DNA from: an uncultured Aquimarina sp.
Lineage (GTDB): Bacteria; Bacteroidota; Bacteroidia; Flavobacteriales; Flavobacteriaceae
Direction: 5' to 3'
Assembly (NCBI RefSeq): GCF_947496855.1
Contig: NZ_CANMED010000002.1
Span: forward strand, 744,001 to 808,000
Length of the DNA stretch: 64,000 nt
Within the stretch, counting starts at the first letter, position 1; each line of letters begins with the position of its first letter. Shown here piece by piece: positions 36,642 to 45,636 of this stretch. Position numbers and translations under genes: made by a program. The notes below the pieces were generated by a model that saw only the letters and a program-made list of their open reading frames with translations, had not been told where the DNA came from and did not search any database.

Positions 36642-36661
36642 ATTCCGGCCTATGCCGAAAT
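36642..36661. repeat. type B palindrome right of the GIY-YIG gene
   Basis: ATTCCGGC-CTAT-GCCGAAAT, one mismatch from perfect. Close kin of the palindrome at 36293-36312 on the other side of the nuclease gene. Confidence 0.75.
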
Positions 36662-36739
36662 GAGAAATCCTATACTACCTGACTGTATTTAAGTCATTAT
36701 AAGCAAAATAATTACCAAACACTTATTATACAATATAAA

Positions 36740-36773
36740 AAAGGGCTGAAATTACTAGTAATTTCAGCCCTTT
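36740..36773 (-). terminator. terminator of DUF5060 gene, perfect 34-bp palindrome
   Basis: AAAGGGCTGAAATTACT (36740-36756) with its exact complement at 36757-36773, followed on the minus strand by TTTATATTG. Also works as a hairpin for rightward transcripts. Confidence 0.85.
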
Positions 36774-36802
36774 CAGAAAAATAGTTAGCTAGTTAGTTAC
36801 TA

Positions 36803-39800
36803 CTATTTCTTTATGAATTTTAATGTGTTTTGAATTCCTTTATCACGAATTACCATAAAATAAACCCCAGAAGGAATTCTGGATATATCGATCGTATTAT
36901 TTTCTGATTCCGAAATAGCTATAGAAGACATTACTTTTCTTCCTGTTACATCATAAATTGAAGCCATTCCTTTAGTTAACCCTTTTACATTAATCAAATC
37001 TCGAGCAGGGTTTGGATATAAACTAAATTCCTTAACATCAAAATCATCCACAGAAAGTGCACAATCAACAAGTACTTCATCCGGTCCTACTCCGCTGGGT
37101 TTAGTGTAGGATTGAGACAGTACAAACTTATCCATCTCTACGCCATCCTCTCTCATAGAAAAAGAGATCGTATGCACTCCTGCTGAAGGAACATCAATAT
37201 ATATTAATTCTGCTTCTCCACAGTGATTAGCGTCAGTTCTTTGTTTACTTTCCCAAGTCCACTGATTCTTACCAGCACACCACTGCATTCTTTGTCCTGA
37301 TGAAGGCCAAGTACCATCAATTCCTACATGAATCCCATTATCCTCTGATCCTGTAGAATATAGTCGTACCCATACAAAGTATCTTCCTGGAGTGCTGAAT
37401 TTCACTTTATAATCCAAAATACCAACAACACCAGGTGTATTAGAAAAACTTTCTCCATTTACTAACGGATCATCATGTGTAACTCTTGTATCTGGCAAAA
37501 TCTCTAAGTAACCATCACCACTAGCAGAAGCGTGATGACTAGGATCTGGATCTGGTGTCGGAGTAGAAACCGTTCCATCCTGGAAATACCATTTTCTCTT
37601 ATCGGTTTTTGATTGACCTTCGAAATGTTCTGCTTCTACTGCTACGATTCCATTTTCTTCTAAAGCAACACAACTGCTACTTCCATCTCCTCCACCTCCG
37701 TCATCATTACAATCTAATTCTAAAACAAGCTTTGGAGCATTGGTCCCTTCTTTAGATGAAAAAGAAACGTCATTCCCTCCTGTTTGCTTTATCACTAGCG
37801 AAACTGTTTCTCCAGGGTTAATTCCGGATAAGTTCCATTCATATGACTGACCTTCACTATATGTAGTATTTAAAGAACCTATGAGCGTGCCTTCTCCAGG
37901 TTTATTACTATCAGAAAGATTACTTTCTGTCCAGTTGTTTGAAGTGCCTTTATATATTTCGATAAGTCCACTACCACCATCAGTGCTAACAGACATTTGT
38001 AATTTCACTCCAGTTACAGCTTCTGATGGAGTTGGTACCACAAACTGCAAATAAGACACCCTGTTTCCACTTTCAACTCTTAATTCTGAAGTATTGAATG
38101 AAGTAGTTCCTTGTAAATAGGCATCCTGAGAAACTGTCACATTCTGCGCATTATTACAATCTGTTCCATCAGATTCTCCTTTAATTAAAGCCACCCAATC
38201 GTTGGTATCTGGTGCTGATATAGCATTAGATACTGCAGTTTCACCACTTAAGCTTCCTCCTGATCTTGGATTATACCATTGTACTTGCCATGTTCCGGAA
38301 GGTAAATCGATATTTGTAGATCCTCCGTTTGGAAGATATACTGCATATACCTCACCTGATTTTGCAAAAACATAATCATTACCACTAGAAGTAACTTCAT
38401 CAGCGCTTACCATTTCTGTCATATATGGTTGTAAATAATTATTAAAGAAGTCAAGAGCATACCCTCCCTCTTTATACTTATTACCACGTTTCCTGTGATC
38501 ATTCCCGTTAATATCTCCGTCATCATCGGTATATCCACTATAATACTCTACTCCTGTTCCCCCAGCCATTAGCGTAGCCCATAAAACATCTTCTCTAACT
38601 TCTTTATCAGAAACTCTGACACCCTCTCCCGCGCTACCTTGTTCATCATTAGCAACTATCCATTTTTTACCAGCATTACTTGATTTCTCAAGCCACCTTC
38701 TTACATCATTATGTACATTACTCTTATCAGTTTGTATAGATGCTCCTGTAAGCTCGGAACTAGACCCCAATAATGGATCATATCGTTGATCTTGTTGATT
38801 TGGGTATGTATGTATTACTATATTGTGATCGTAAGGGTCTAAGTCTTTAATATAAGATGCGGTTGATTTTACTACATTATCAGCTAACGTTGTTTCTTCT
38901 GTAAGATTCCAATTAAGGGCTAAATGGTGTCCGAAACGAGCAATAAGCTCACGGTAATATAATTTTCTTTCACGTCCAAAACCATTTCCATCCATCAGAT
39001 TATCGTTTTCTGTCTCCATCGTTTTAAAATGTAGATAAATACCTTTTTTATCAGCATATTCCATTACTTTCTCCCATTGTGCCATTTTAGAAACATCAAA
39101 ACGATCCTTATTCACTTTACTCCATTGTTGAGCGCGAGCCGTATTTCCATACTCTTCTAGAGATACTTGTAAGGTATGTGGAAAAACTGCTCCACCATCT
39201 CCACTAGAATTCCAAGTTAAAAAAGACATTACATTAGCTCCTTCACTAGAAAGATAATTTAACATCCCTAACATCTCAGTTCCTTTTCCATTACTCCAAG
39301 TGTAAGAACTTGCATCAGCAGCAACGTAATCTTGCTGATGCGGTTGCCAAGTTTTACTTCCAATTTTATTCAAATTATTATTATAGCTAGGTGTAGCATC
39401 AAAATCTACATAATTTAATGCATTTTCTGGTGAATCAGCTCCTGCTTTTACAAACCAAGGACCGTTAGGGTTTTCTGGATTGGTTCCTATATGTCTTAAG
39501 TAATGTTCTCCCACATATTTTAATCTGCCAAGTTCTTTACTTCTAAAATCTCTTCCGGATTTATCAGATTCTCCTACAGTAAAAGATCCGGTATCTCCAT
39601 CCATAAATCCAGCGCTAGATCCACCTCCGTTAATAGCTACATCAGATCCAGTAATAAATTCTGTAGACCAGTCCCAAGTTCCTGTTTGTTCAGGGCTAAA
39701 ATGTACTTGCCAAATATTACCTGAATCACAACTGGAATCTGCAGCATCATTGCACCCTGCGTAAAATCCTGGAACTACATACGAAAGATTTCCATTAGTA

Positions 39801-39985
39801 AAAGTAACTTCTAATCTATAATCCGAAAAAGGATTTGGATTTGCCGCTTCTGAAGTACTAGGCCCTTCAAAAGATAAAGTAATTTTATGCCATCGTTTTA
39901 ATTCTCCTTCTGGGGTTTGCGCTACTGCAAAAGAAGCTAGCATTAGTAATGCTGTTAAAAGTTTTAATCGAGTTAAAAAAATCAT
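36803..39985 (-). CDS. type IX-secreted multidomain glycan-active protein (DUF5060, collagen-binding, DNRLRE, GH115-C, sorting domain)
   Basis: 1060 aa. Signal peptide (LLTALLMLASFAVAQ). DUF5060 at about 30-115 (ELKRWHKITLSFEGPSTSEA). A central TIM-barrel-like region (NVMSFLTWNSSGDGGAVFPH, DKKGIYLHFKTMETENDNLM, HHLALNWNLTEETTLADNVV) resembles enzymes that follow DUF5060. A collagen-binding-domain-2-like module follows at about 540-605 (GEVYAVYLPNGGSTNIDLPS). DNRLRE/CBM96-like domain at 615-755; GH115 C-terminal-like domain at 781-960 (VAVEAEHFEG, GRYFVWVRLYSTGSEDNGIH); type A sorting domain in the last 75 residues (SLYPNPARDLINVKG, PSGVYFMVI). Secreted and surface-anchored, probably a polysaccharide-degrading enzyme. 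Confidence 0.85.
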   Translation of the reverse strand: MIFLTRLKLLTALLMLASFAVAQTPEGELKRWHKITLSFEGPSTSEAANPNPFSDYRLEVTFTNGNLSYVVPGFYAGCNDAADSSCDSGNIWQVHFSPEQTGTWDWSTEFITGSDVAINGGGSSAGFMDGDTGSFTVGESDKSGRDFRSKELGRLKYVGEHYLRHIGTNPENPNGPWFVKAGADSPENALNYVDFDATPSYNNNLNKIGSKTWQPHQQDYVAADASSYTWSNGKGTEMLGMLNYLSSEGANVMSFLTWNSSGDGGAVFPHTLQVSLEEYGNTARAQQWSKVNKDRFDVSKMAQWEKVMEYADKKGIYLHFKTMETENDNLMDGNGFGRERKLYYRELIARFGHHLALNWNLTEETTLADNVVKSTASYIKDLDPYDHNIVIHTYPNQQDQRYDPLLGSSSELTGASIQTDKSNVHNDVRRWLEKSSNAGKKWIVANDEQGSAGEGVRVSDKEVREDVLWATLMAGGTGVEYYSGYTDDDGDINGNDHRKRGNKYKEGGYALDFFNNYLQPYMTEMVSADEVTSSGNDYVFAKSGEVYAVYLPNGGSTNIDLPSGTWQVQWYNPRSGGSLSGETAVSNAISAPDTNDWVALIKGESDGTDCNNAQNVTVSQDAYLQGTTSFNTSELRVESGNRVSYLQFVVPTPSEAVTGVKLQMSVSTDGGSGLIEIYKGTSNNWTESNLSDSNKPGEGTLIGSLNTTYSEGQSYEWNLSGINPGETVSLVIKQTGGNDVSFSSKEGTNAPKLVLELDCNDDGGGGDGSSSCVALEENGIVAVEAEHFEGQSKTDKRKWYFQDGTVSTPTPDPDPSHHASASGDGYLEILPDTRVTHDDPLVNGESFSNTPGVVGILDYKVKFSTPGRYFVWVRLYSTGSEDNGIHVGIDGTWPSSGQRMQWCAGKNQWTWESKQRTDANHCGEAELIYIDVPSAGVHTISFSMREDGVEMDKFVLSQSYTKPSGVGPDEVLVDCALSVDDFDVKEFSLYPNPARDLINVKGLTKGMASIYDVTGRKVMSSIAISESENNTIDISRIPSGVYFMVIRDKGIQNTLKFIKK

Positions 39986-40112
39986 GCGTGGTTAATTTAA
40001 TATTGAGTTTAGTTTCGTTGATTCTAAAAAGTAATAGGTAAAAAACTATCGTTTTTAGTAATGAGTTCAGTTATATTCAAAAAAAGTGTAATTAACTAAC
40101 AACGGAAATCAA

Positions 40113-40193
40113 ATTCGCATAGTATCTTAAAACATATCTAAATAGTATTCGTAATCAAAAAAACAATATTCGCAAACATCTGTTTAGTATTCG
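40113..40193. promoter_or_regulatory. phased ATTCG repeats upstream of DUF5060 gene
   Basis: ATTCG at 40113, 40147, 40168 and 40189. The last three share TATTCG or AGTATTCG and are exactly 21 bp apart, i.e. on one face of the helix. Candidate binding sites for a regulator of the secreted glycan-active protein. The rest of the 40000-40290 spacer shows no gene. Confidence 0.45.
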
Positions 40194-40292
40194 ATCAAAG
40201 CCTATAACATCTCTGTTTTTATAAAAATCACAGTTAAAATTCCTTCCCACGTTATCTAAAAAAAATAGAATATACTTTTTAAAAGAAAAAAA

Positions 40293-40330
40293 TTATGTAA
40301 ATTTACATAAGTGCTTATATAACTACTTAT
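40293..40330 (+). promoter_or_regulatory. palindromic operators overlapping the MarR gene start
   Basis: Perfect 18-bp palindrome TTATGTAAATTTACATAA (40293-40310), then an imperfect palindrome ATAAGTGCTTAT-ATAACTACTTAT (40307-40330) that covers the ATG at 40329. Typical of MarR autoregulation; inferred. Confidence 0.5.
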
Positions 40331-40817
40331 GAAAGATGCGTTACAAGAATTTGGAGAACTCGGTTTAGGCTCCAGATTAAATAGACTAAGTGAATATCTA
40401 ATGAAAGAAACTCAACTCTTGTACACTACATTGAAAATAGATTTTGACCCTTATCTATTTCCTATTTTTAAAATTATAATAGACCAAAAAGACACGACCA
40501 CTTCAGAGATAAAAGAACAATTGCAATATACCCAACCTGCTATTACACAAGCTATAAAAAAGCTTCTAACTAAAGAATTAATCAAGTTTCGAGTCGATAA
40601 AACTGATAAAAGAAAAAAGCTTTTTCAACTATCTAATAAAGGAAAAAAAACACATAAACAATTGGTTCCTGTTTGGGATGCAATAGACAAGCAAGTAAAA
40701 TGGCTTACAGAAGGTTCTTCAACAAGTTTAACACGTCATTTAACTCACATGGAAAATCAATTTAAAGAAAAAGCACTTAGCACCCGTATACTAGAAAATC
40801 TAAAAGAACAATTATGA
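40329..40817 (+). CDS. MarR-family transcriptional regulator
   Basis: 162 aa. Winged helix: FPIFKIIIDQKDTTTSEIKE QLQYTQPAITQAIKKLLTKE and wing FRVDKTDKRKKLFQLSNKGK, then a C-terminal dimer helix. Length usual. ATG at 40329 lies inside a palindromic operator-like sequence, suggesting self-repression. Overlaps the following GNAT gene by four bases (ATGA), the frequent MarR-acetyltransferase pairing. Divergent from the DUF5060 gene. Confidence 0.9.
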   Translation: MKDALQEFGELGLGSRLNRLSEYLMKETQLLYTTLKIDFDPYLFPIFKIIIDQKDTTTSEIKEQLQYTQPAITQAIKKLLTKELIKFRVDKTDKRKKLFQLSNKGKKTHKQLVPVWDAIDKQVKWLTEGSSTSLTRHLTHMENQFKEKALSTRILENLKEQL

Positions 40818-41287
40818 ACTCCATCAAACAAATAGAAATCATACCCTTTGACCCCAAATATGCAAAAGATTTTGCCGACCTTAATGTAGAATGGCTAGAA
40901 AAATACTTTGTAGTAGAGGAACACGATGTAGGCTTACTGGAAAGGTGTGAAGAAACCATTATCAATACGGGTGGTTATATTTTCTTTGCCAAATCAGGAG
41001 ATGAAATTGCCGGAACATTTTCCTTAATTAAAATAGAAGAAGGAATCTATGAATTGGGAAAAATGGCGGTGTCCCCAAAATTTCAAGGACAGAGAATAGG
41101 GCAACAATTGGTGTCTTTCTGTCTTAATTTTGCTAAAGATCAGCACTGGGTCAAGTTAATTTTATACTCTAACAGAATCTTAAAAAATGCCATACATATT
41201 TACAGAAAATATGGCTTTGTAGAAATTGAGTTAGAAAAAAATTCTCCCTATCTACGAAGTAATATCAAAATGGAGTTAACTCTCTGA
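40814..41287 (+). CDS. GNAT-family N-acetyltransferase
   Basis: 157 aa. Acetyl-CoA-dependent acetyltransferase fold: IYELGKMAVSPKFQGQRIGQ with the Q-x-x-G-x-G/A pyrophosphate loop (QGQRIGQQL), FAKDQHWVKLILYSNRILKN and AIHIYRKYGFVEIELEKN. Substrate unknown. Co-translated with the MarR gene (4-bp overlap). A small hairpin TCCGCC (41297-41302) with GGCGGA (41321-41326) follows. Confidence 0.88.
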   Translation: MNSIKQIEIIPFDPKYAKDFADLNVEWLEKYFVVEEHDVGLLERCEETIINTGGYIFFAKSGDEIAGTFSLIKIEEGIYELGKMAVSPKFQGQRIGQQLVSFCLNFAKDQHWVKLILYSNRILKNAIHIYRKYGFVEIELEKNSPYLRSNIKMELTL

Positions 41288-41352
41288 AAATTAAAATCCG
41301 CCATACAAACACACATGTAAGGCGGACTTCTCCATTAAATAAACGTCTTTAT

Positions 41353-42207
41353 TTAATTGTAAGAATTTATAGTTACTTTATAATTATTACCATAATTATT
41401 ATCCCAGTATTCGTTTCCATTTACTCTATACACAATTACATATTCTAAATTATCTTCTGAAGCGGCCAGTCTAGCATAACCTTGCCATCTTTCTATGTCA
41501 AAATTATTAGGACTCTGGATAGAATACAAAGGCCCGTTTGTCCAAGTTTGCCTAAAGGTTAATGGCACATATGATTGTGTTTGCCATCCATCAGAAGAAT
41601 ACACTACTCCAACTTCCTTATTAAGTGATAAATTTCTTACGTCTACGGTAATATTAAACGTGTTTTTGTTATCATAAGGAAAATAAGATAAACTCACGAA
41701 ATCAGTATCTACACTAACTTGAAGGCTTTGATCAGCAAAAAAAGATCCTTCTGATTGGGACATTGCATAATTAGAACCATTATTATTATCCCAATAAGTG
41801 ATCCCATCGACCTCGTACTGCACTACGAACTCATCTGCATAAATACGATCAATACTATAACCTCCTTGATTATATGCTACCGTCCAAATTTCATTTTGCC
41901 CATCATCTATAGTTTGGTTATACGTTAAGGGAATTTCATCCCAATTTCCATCCAACCTCTGATGATAAATACTTACATTTTTATCATATGCTAGATTCGC
42001 TACTTTAACTGTAAACTTTCTAGCATATGCTTGATATCCTCTGTATGAACTATATGTGGTCCAAGCTTTCAGAAGACTTACCGGATTTGAGCTTTTAGCA
42101 GCTATTTCATTAGTAATGATTTTAGCTTCTCGATTTTCAGAAAAATCATCTTCTATGCTACAGGATAGCACTAATAGGCTCATAAATAAATAGAAATACT
42201 TTTTCAT
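41353..42207 (-). CDS. lipoprotein with two CBM21-like domains
   Basis: 284 aa. Lipobox LSCS at residue about 16. Two copies of a starch-binding family 21-like module. Copy 1: FTVKVANLAYDKNVSIYHQR, WDEIPLTYNQTIDDG, ADEFVVQYEVDGITYWDNNN. Copy 2: FNITVDVRNLSLNKEVGVVY, WQTQSYVPLTFRQTW and EYVIVYRVNGNEYWDNNYGN NY. The WDNN-x-x-NY ending is diagnostic of the family. Outer surface glycan-binding lipoprotein. Followed upstream by a paralog of the same layout. No catalytic domain. Confidence 0.85.
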   Translation of the reverse strand: MKKYFYLFMSLLVLSCSIEDDFSENREAKIITNEIAAKSSNPVSLLKAWTTYSSYRGYQAYARKFTVKVANLAYDKNVSIYHQRLDGNWDEIPLTYNQTIDDGQNEIWTVAYNQGGYSIDRIYADEFVVQYEVDGITYWDNNNGSNYAMSQSEGSFFADQSLQVSVDTDFVSLSYFPYDNKNTFNITVDVRNLSLNKEVGVVYSSDGWQTQSYVPLTFRQTWTNGPLYSIQSPNNFDIERWQGYARLAASEDNLEYVIVYRVNGNEYWDNNYGNNYKVTINSYN

Positions 42208-42229
42208 TATTGTATATGATTTGCGATTG

Positions 42230-43045
42230 TTAATATATAACCTTACTCAATGTATAATTCCTTCCATAATTATTATCCCAATATTCTTGTCCATCTACTT
42301 TGTAAACGATAGCAAAGTCTATGGATTGAACATCTTCAGACACTCGAATAGATGTGTCATAAATATCTACATCAAATTGATTTGGACTCATGATGTAATG
42401 TGCATATCCTACCCGAAAATATCTTTGATATGTTAGAGGAATTGTAGTTTTTGTCGCCCAACTATCCGTTGTATAAACTACCTCCACAGTTGTCGTAGTA
42501 CCATAATTACGCCTTGAATTAACATTTATCGCAAACGATGAACCTGTAGATCTTGTAAAACTTTTATTAAGCTCTACGTTCATTTCTGGTGATAAATATC
42601 CTCCCACATTTACCAGCATACTATAGTTCTTCCCGTTATTATTATCCCAATACGTTTTTCCATTCACCATATACTTTACCACGAACTCGTCACTATAAAC
42701 CTCATAATCAGGAGTAAGCTCTCCTATCCATATCTCTTCATCATTATCAATAGTTTGTTCAAATGTCAATGGTATATCTACCCAATTTCCATCAAAAGTC
42801 GCGTGATGGATTACAACTTCTTTTTGATAACCTAGGTTTTTTACTTTTACCTTAAATTTTCTCTGGTAATTGATATGCACAGGACTGCTTCTATTCGCCG
42901 TCCAAGCACTTAATAATTTTACGTTTTCAGAACTAATTTTTTCTGATAGTTCAATTGATTTAATTTCAGAATCTAAATTGTCTACATCCGATGTACAAGA
43001 AAATAGACCCAGGATTACACTAAGTACTAAATAAATTTTTCTCAT
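42230..43045 (-). CDS. lipoprotein with two CBM21-like domains, paralog
   Basis: 271 aa, lipobox FSCT at residue about 17. The same two-module layout: VKVKNLGYQKEVVIHHATFD, WVDIPLTFEQTIDND, SDEFVVKYMVNGKTYWDNNN, then VEVVYTTDSWATKTTIPLTY and AIVYKVDGQEYWDNNYGRNY. First gene of the pair (upstream), 22 bp from the second, so an operon; arisen by duplication. Predicted to bind alpha-glucan or similar polysaccharide at the outer membrane. Confidence 0.85.
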   Translation of the reverse strand: MRKIYLVLSVILGLFSCTSDVDNLDSEIKSIELSEKISSENVKLLSAWTANRSSPVHINYQRKFKVKVKNLGYQKEVVIHHATFDGNWVDIPLTFEQTIDNDEEIWIGELTPDYEVYSDEFVVKYMVNGKTYWDNNNGKNYSMLVNVGGYLSPEMNVELNKSFTRSTGSSFAINVNSRRNYGTTTTVEVVYTTDSWATKTTIPLTYQRYFRVGYAHYIMSPNQFDVDIYDTSIRVSEDVQSIDFAIVYKVDGQEYWDNNYGRNYTLSKVIY

Positions 43046-43433
43046 GATTGTGGTTTTTGTTTAAGATGTTAGCTGTAAAAATTACTTTTCGAAAAGTTTA
43101 GCTCATTGCTTTATAGCTACTATGAAGTAAGAGAAGAAAAATTCTATCAGCAATTCTGCGAGGTGTATTTAACAATTATTTTAACGAAAAACGTTTTCGG
43201 AAAAATTATCGTTTAACATTTAATTAACAATACTAAAGTTGCTTTTATAAACTCCTATTTTTCCGAGGTAAATATTAAAAAAATGATATTTCCATCGAAA
43301 AAATTTCGTTTGAATTTTTCGAAAATTTTAGCTCCAAAAAACCACAAAAACCTTGGTTTACGAAAAAAACAAATTATTTTTAGTTATCTGAAAATGAATA
43401 TTATAAAATACAATTCATTAAAACACCAATAAG

Positions 43434-43571
43434 AATATCTCGCTAAATCTATCTTCTACTTCGACACCTTTCCCTCTCTGGAAGACGCTCAGTGTGACAA
43501 CTCACCCTTCGAGAGCCTCAGGGTTCGCTCCCCGAGGGCTGAGGCTCTCGAAGCCCGGTAGTGAGGATGTT
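43434..43571. repeat. G+C-rich MITE-like element with long hairpin (type A relative)
   Basis: Begins AATATCTCGCTAAATCT, ends AGTGAGGATGTT, both like the ends of repeats near the DUF559 gene. Contains CTTCGAGAGCCTCAG (43507-43521) with CTGAGGCTCTCGAAG (43539-43553), a perfect 15-bp stem. No ORF. The rest of 43046-43774 is AT-rich with no gene seen. Confidence 0.7.
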
Positions 43572-43774
43572 CGTGAAAATATGTGAAGAAAACTACAAAC
43601 CTATATTAAACCACAATACACCTACTAATTCTAAGTAATTATCGAGGGAATTATCCCTTTATGTTTTTTTTAACAAAAACGAGAGATAACATATCGTCTT
43701 TTAAAAACACTTACTTATAGGAAGTAAAATAAATTACTTCTCATATTTCAATAATAACCTTTAAATATTTTCAC

Positions 43775-44737
43775 ATGAAAAACAAATTTTTAAAATGTTC
43801 ATTAGCAATCGTGGGGCTTACGATAGGTCTAGCTAGCTGCGAAAAAGAAAATCAAACAACAGAAGAAACTTCTGTAGAATTACAAGTCCCTGAAAAAATC
43901 ATCTCTTTTAACAAGGCCGTTGATGAGTATAACAACTTTTACAATACTCGCATTGCTCCTTTTAAAGGAAAATCAAATCTAGACGAAACTCGTGCCGTTT
44001 GGTTCGATTTAGAGTCTTTAGAAAATCATTTAGAGAAAATTGAAACTGTAGCACAAGAAAAAGGAATTCAAGTATCCCATCTTGGGTTTGTCCTTGGTGC
44101 TAACACCAATAATGTCAGAACCATTACTATAGCACCTATGGCGTCACATCCCGATACAGGAGAAAACATGCCTTTTTCTATTAATAATAATCAGATCACT
44201 TTTTTAGACAATAATGCTTTTGATAAGTATAGCAATATAACTGACTTAAATTCCTTAACAGACAAAAGTCAAAGCTTACTATTAAGCACTAATGGTTATA
44301 TATCATCTGCCCAAACAATAGAGATGTATAATAATTATTATGACACTAAAGTAGCGCCATTATACAATGTAGTAGCTAATGACTCACGTATTTGTTTCTA
44401 TACAAAAGAGACATTCAAGAATTACATTACTTATATTAAAAGACAAGCAGTTGATAATAACATCTCACTTTCTGGTTTTAATATAGTATTTGGTGTGTAT
44501 GGAGACAATCCTACTTTAGGAAGAGAGTTTGCCAATCATCAGACATTATTCTTCGCTCCAACAAAAACTGACACAAAAAGTAACGATAATAAATCCTATA
44601 ATTTTAATGGAGAATCTATTATTAATATCGATTTTAGTCAGAATATCTTAGAAAAAATAATATCTAAATTGGATAATGTTGAATCTTCTTCTTTAGCTAA
44701 TGAAATAGCTGGTGCTCCACCAATGGGAATTGAATAA
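43775..44737 (+). CDS. lipoprotein with two copies of an unrecognised domain
   Basis: 320 aa. Lipobox LASC at residue about 22. Two similar segments. Copy 1, about 70-150: RAVWFDLESLENHLEKIETV, VSHLGFVLGA, TITIAPMASHPDTG. Copy 2, about 205-285: RICFYTKETFKNYITYIKRQ, LSGFNIVFGVYGD, QTLFFAPTKTD. A single copy occurs in the lipoprotein at 46136. Both proteins end with a LANE-x4-PP motif. Family unknown to me; surface location follows from the lipobox. It stands alone, before the DUF559 repeat island. Confidence 0.7.
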   Translation: MKNKFLKCSLAIVGLTIGLASCEKENQTTEETSVELQVPEKIISFNKAVDEYNNFYNTRIAPFKGKSNLDETRAVWFDLESLENHLEKIETVAQEKGIQVSHLGFVLGANTNNVRTITIAPMASHPDTGENMPFSINNNQITFLDNNAFDKYSNITDLNSLTDKSQSLLLSTNGYISSAQTIEMYNNYYDTKVAPLYNVVANDSRICFYTKETFKNYITYIKRQAVDNNISLSGFNIVFGVYGDNPTLGREFANHQTLFFAPTKTDTKSNDNKSYNFNGESIINIDFSQNILEKIISKLDNVESSSLANEIAGAPPMGIE

Positions 44738-44798
44738 AATTAATTTGTTATTTTAAAAGTTTTATCCAAAATGTTTTTGAATAAAACCTTATTTATTC

Positions 44799-44831
44799 AA
44801 ACCTCACAGGTTTTAAAAACTTGTGAGGTTT
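44799..44831 (+). terminator. hairpin after the two-domain lipoprotein gene
   Basis: AAACCTCACA (44799-44808) with TGTGAGGTTT (44822-44831), a perfect 10-bp stem, no long T-run. Similar AACCTCACAGG-type palindromes are common in flavobacterial intergenic regions. Confidence 0.5.
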
Positions 44832-44869
44832 ACTATTTAGATTCTTATTCAGCAAAAAGGATTCTAATG

Positions 44870-45200
44870 AACATCCCTCTAAATCTCCCTTCAAAGGGAG
44901 ACTTCAAAACTCCTATCCTTTGAAGCAATTGAAAGACTCAGATGCTCTAATAACATCTCCCTAAATCCCTCTTCTAATTCAATAGGCTCAACAAACTGTA
45001 GCGACTTTTTATCAAAGTACAAAAAATCCTTTTTAGCAGTTTTTAACTCCTCTCCTTTGAAGGAGAGGCTGGGTGAGGATGTTACACACAGTTAAAAAAC
45101 ATCTCCCTAAATCTCTCTTCTACTTCGGCAAGCTCAGCAACCAAGAGGGGCTTATTACAAATCGCAATTCTTAAAAAGAATACATATTAACCAAGAATTA
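44870..45200. repeat. left part of DUF559 repeat island (type A repeats)
   Basis: Unit ends AACATC and GATGTT recur: AACATCCCTCTAAATCTCCC at 44870, AACATCTCCCTAAATCCCTC at 44952, and a 112-bp unit at 45042-45153 with CCTCTCCTT-TG-AAGGAGAGG (45049-45068). The 112-bp unit recurs at 45708-45819 on the other side of the nuclease gene. No gene other than the DUF559 gene. Confidence 0.8.
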
Positions 45201-45234
45201 CTTACTTTACCGTTCATTAACATTGGTTATTAAC

Positions 45235-45603
45235 GTGGCATTACAAAACATACTTCCATATACTCCTGAAGCAAGAGAATTAGCAAAAGTTCTTAGGAAA
45301 AATATGACTGAAAGCGAAAAAATATTTTGGAAACAGGTTAGAAAGAACCACCTTGGCATTCAATTTTTTCGTCAATTTCCCATATTAGAGTATGTCGTGG
45401 ATTTTTATGCTAAAGAAATTGGTCTAGCCATAGAAATTGATGGAAGTTCACACGATAATCAATTTCTTGAAGACGGTCATAGACAAGGTCGAATCGAAGA
45501 ACTGGGAGTGAAATTTATTCGATTTACAAATGAACAAATTTTAAGTGATCTAGAAACAGTTCTTGTAGAACTTAAAGAAGTCATTAAAAGTTTTAAACAG
45601 TAA
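45235..45603 (+). CDS. DUF559 endonuclease-like protein
   Basis: 122 aa from GTG 45235 (MALQNILPYTPEARELAKVL); an in-frame TTG at 45223 is possible. PD-(D/E)XK-like small nuclease fold: MTESEKIFWKQVRKNHLGIQ, FFRQFPILEYVVDFYAKEIG, LAIEIDGSSHDNQFLEDGHR and FIRFTNEQILSDLETVLVEL. The pattern D..E-I-DG-x-x-H supplies the metal-binding residues. Full length, intact frame. Flanked on both sides by 112-bp direct repeats that belong to a palindromic family. Substrate unknown; relatives resemble Vsr-type nucleases. Confidence 0.88.
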   Translation: MALQNILPYTPEARELAKVLRKNMTESEKIFWKQVRKNHLGIQFFRQFPILEYVVDFYAKEIGLAIEIDGSSHDNQFLEDGHRQGRIEELGVKFIRFTNEQILSDLETVLVELKEVIKSFKQ

Positions 45604-45636
45604 TAAATCCATACTGTTTTTCAAATTACTCATAAG

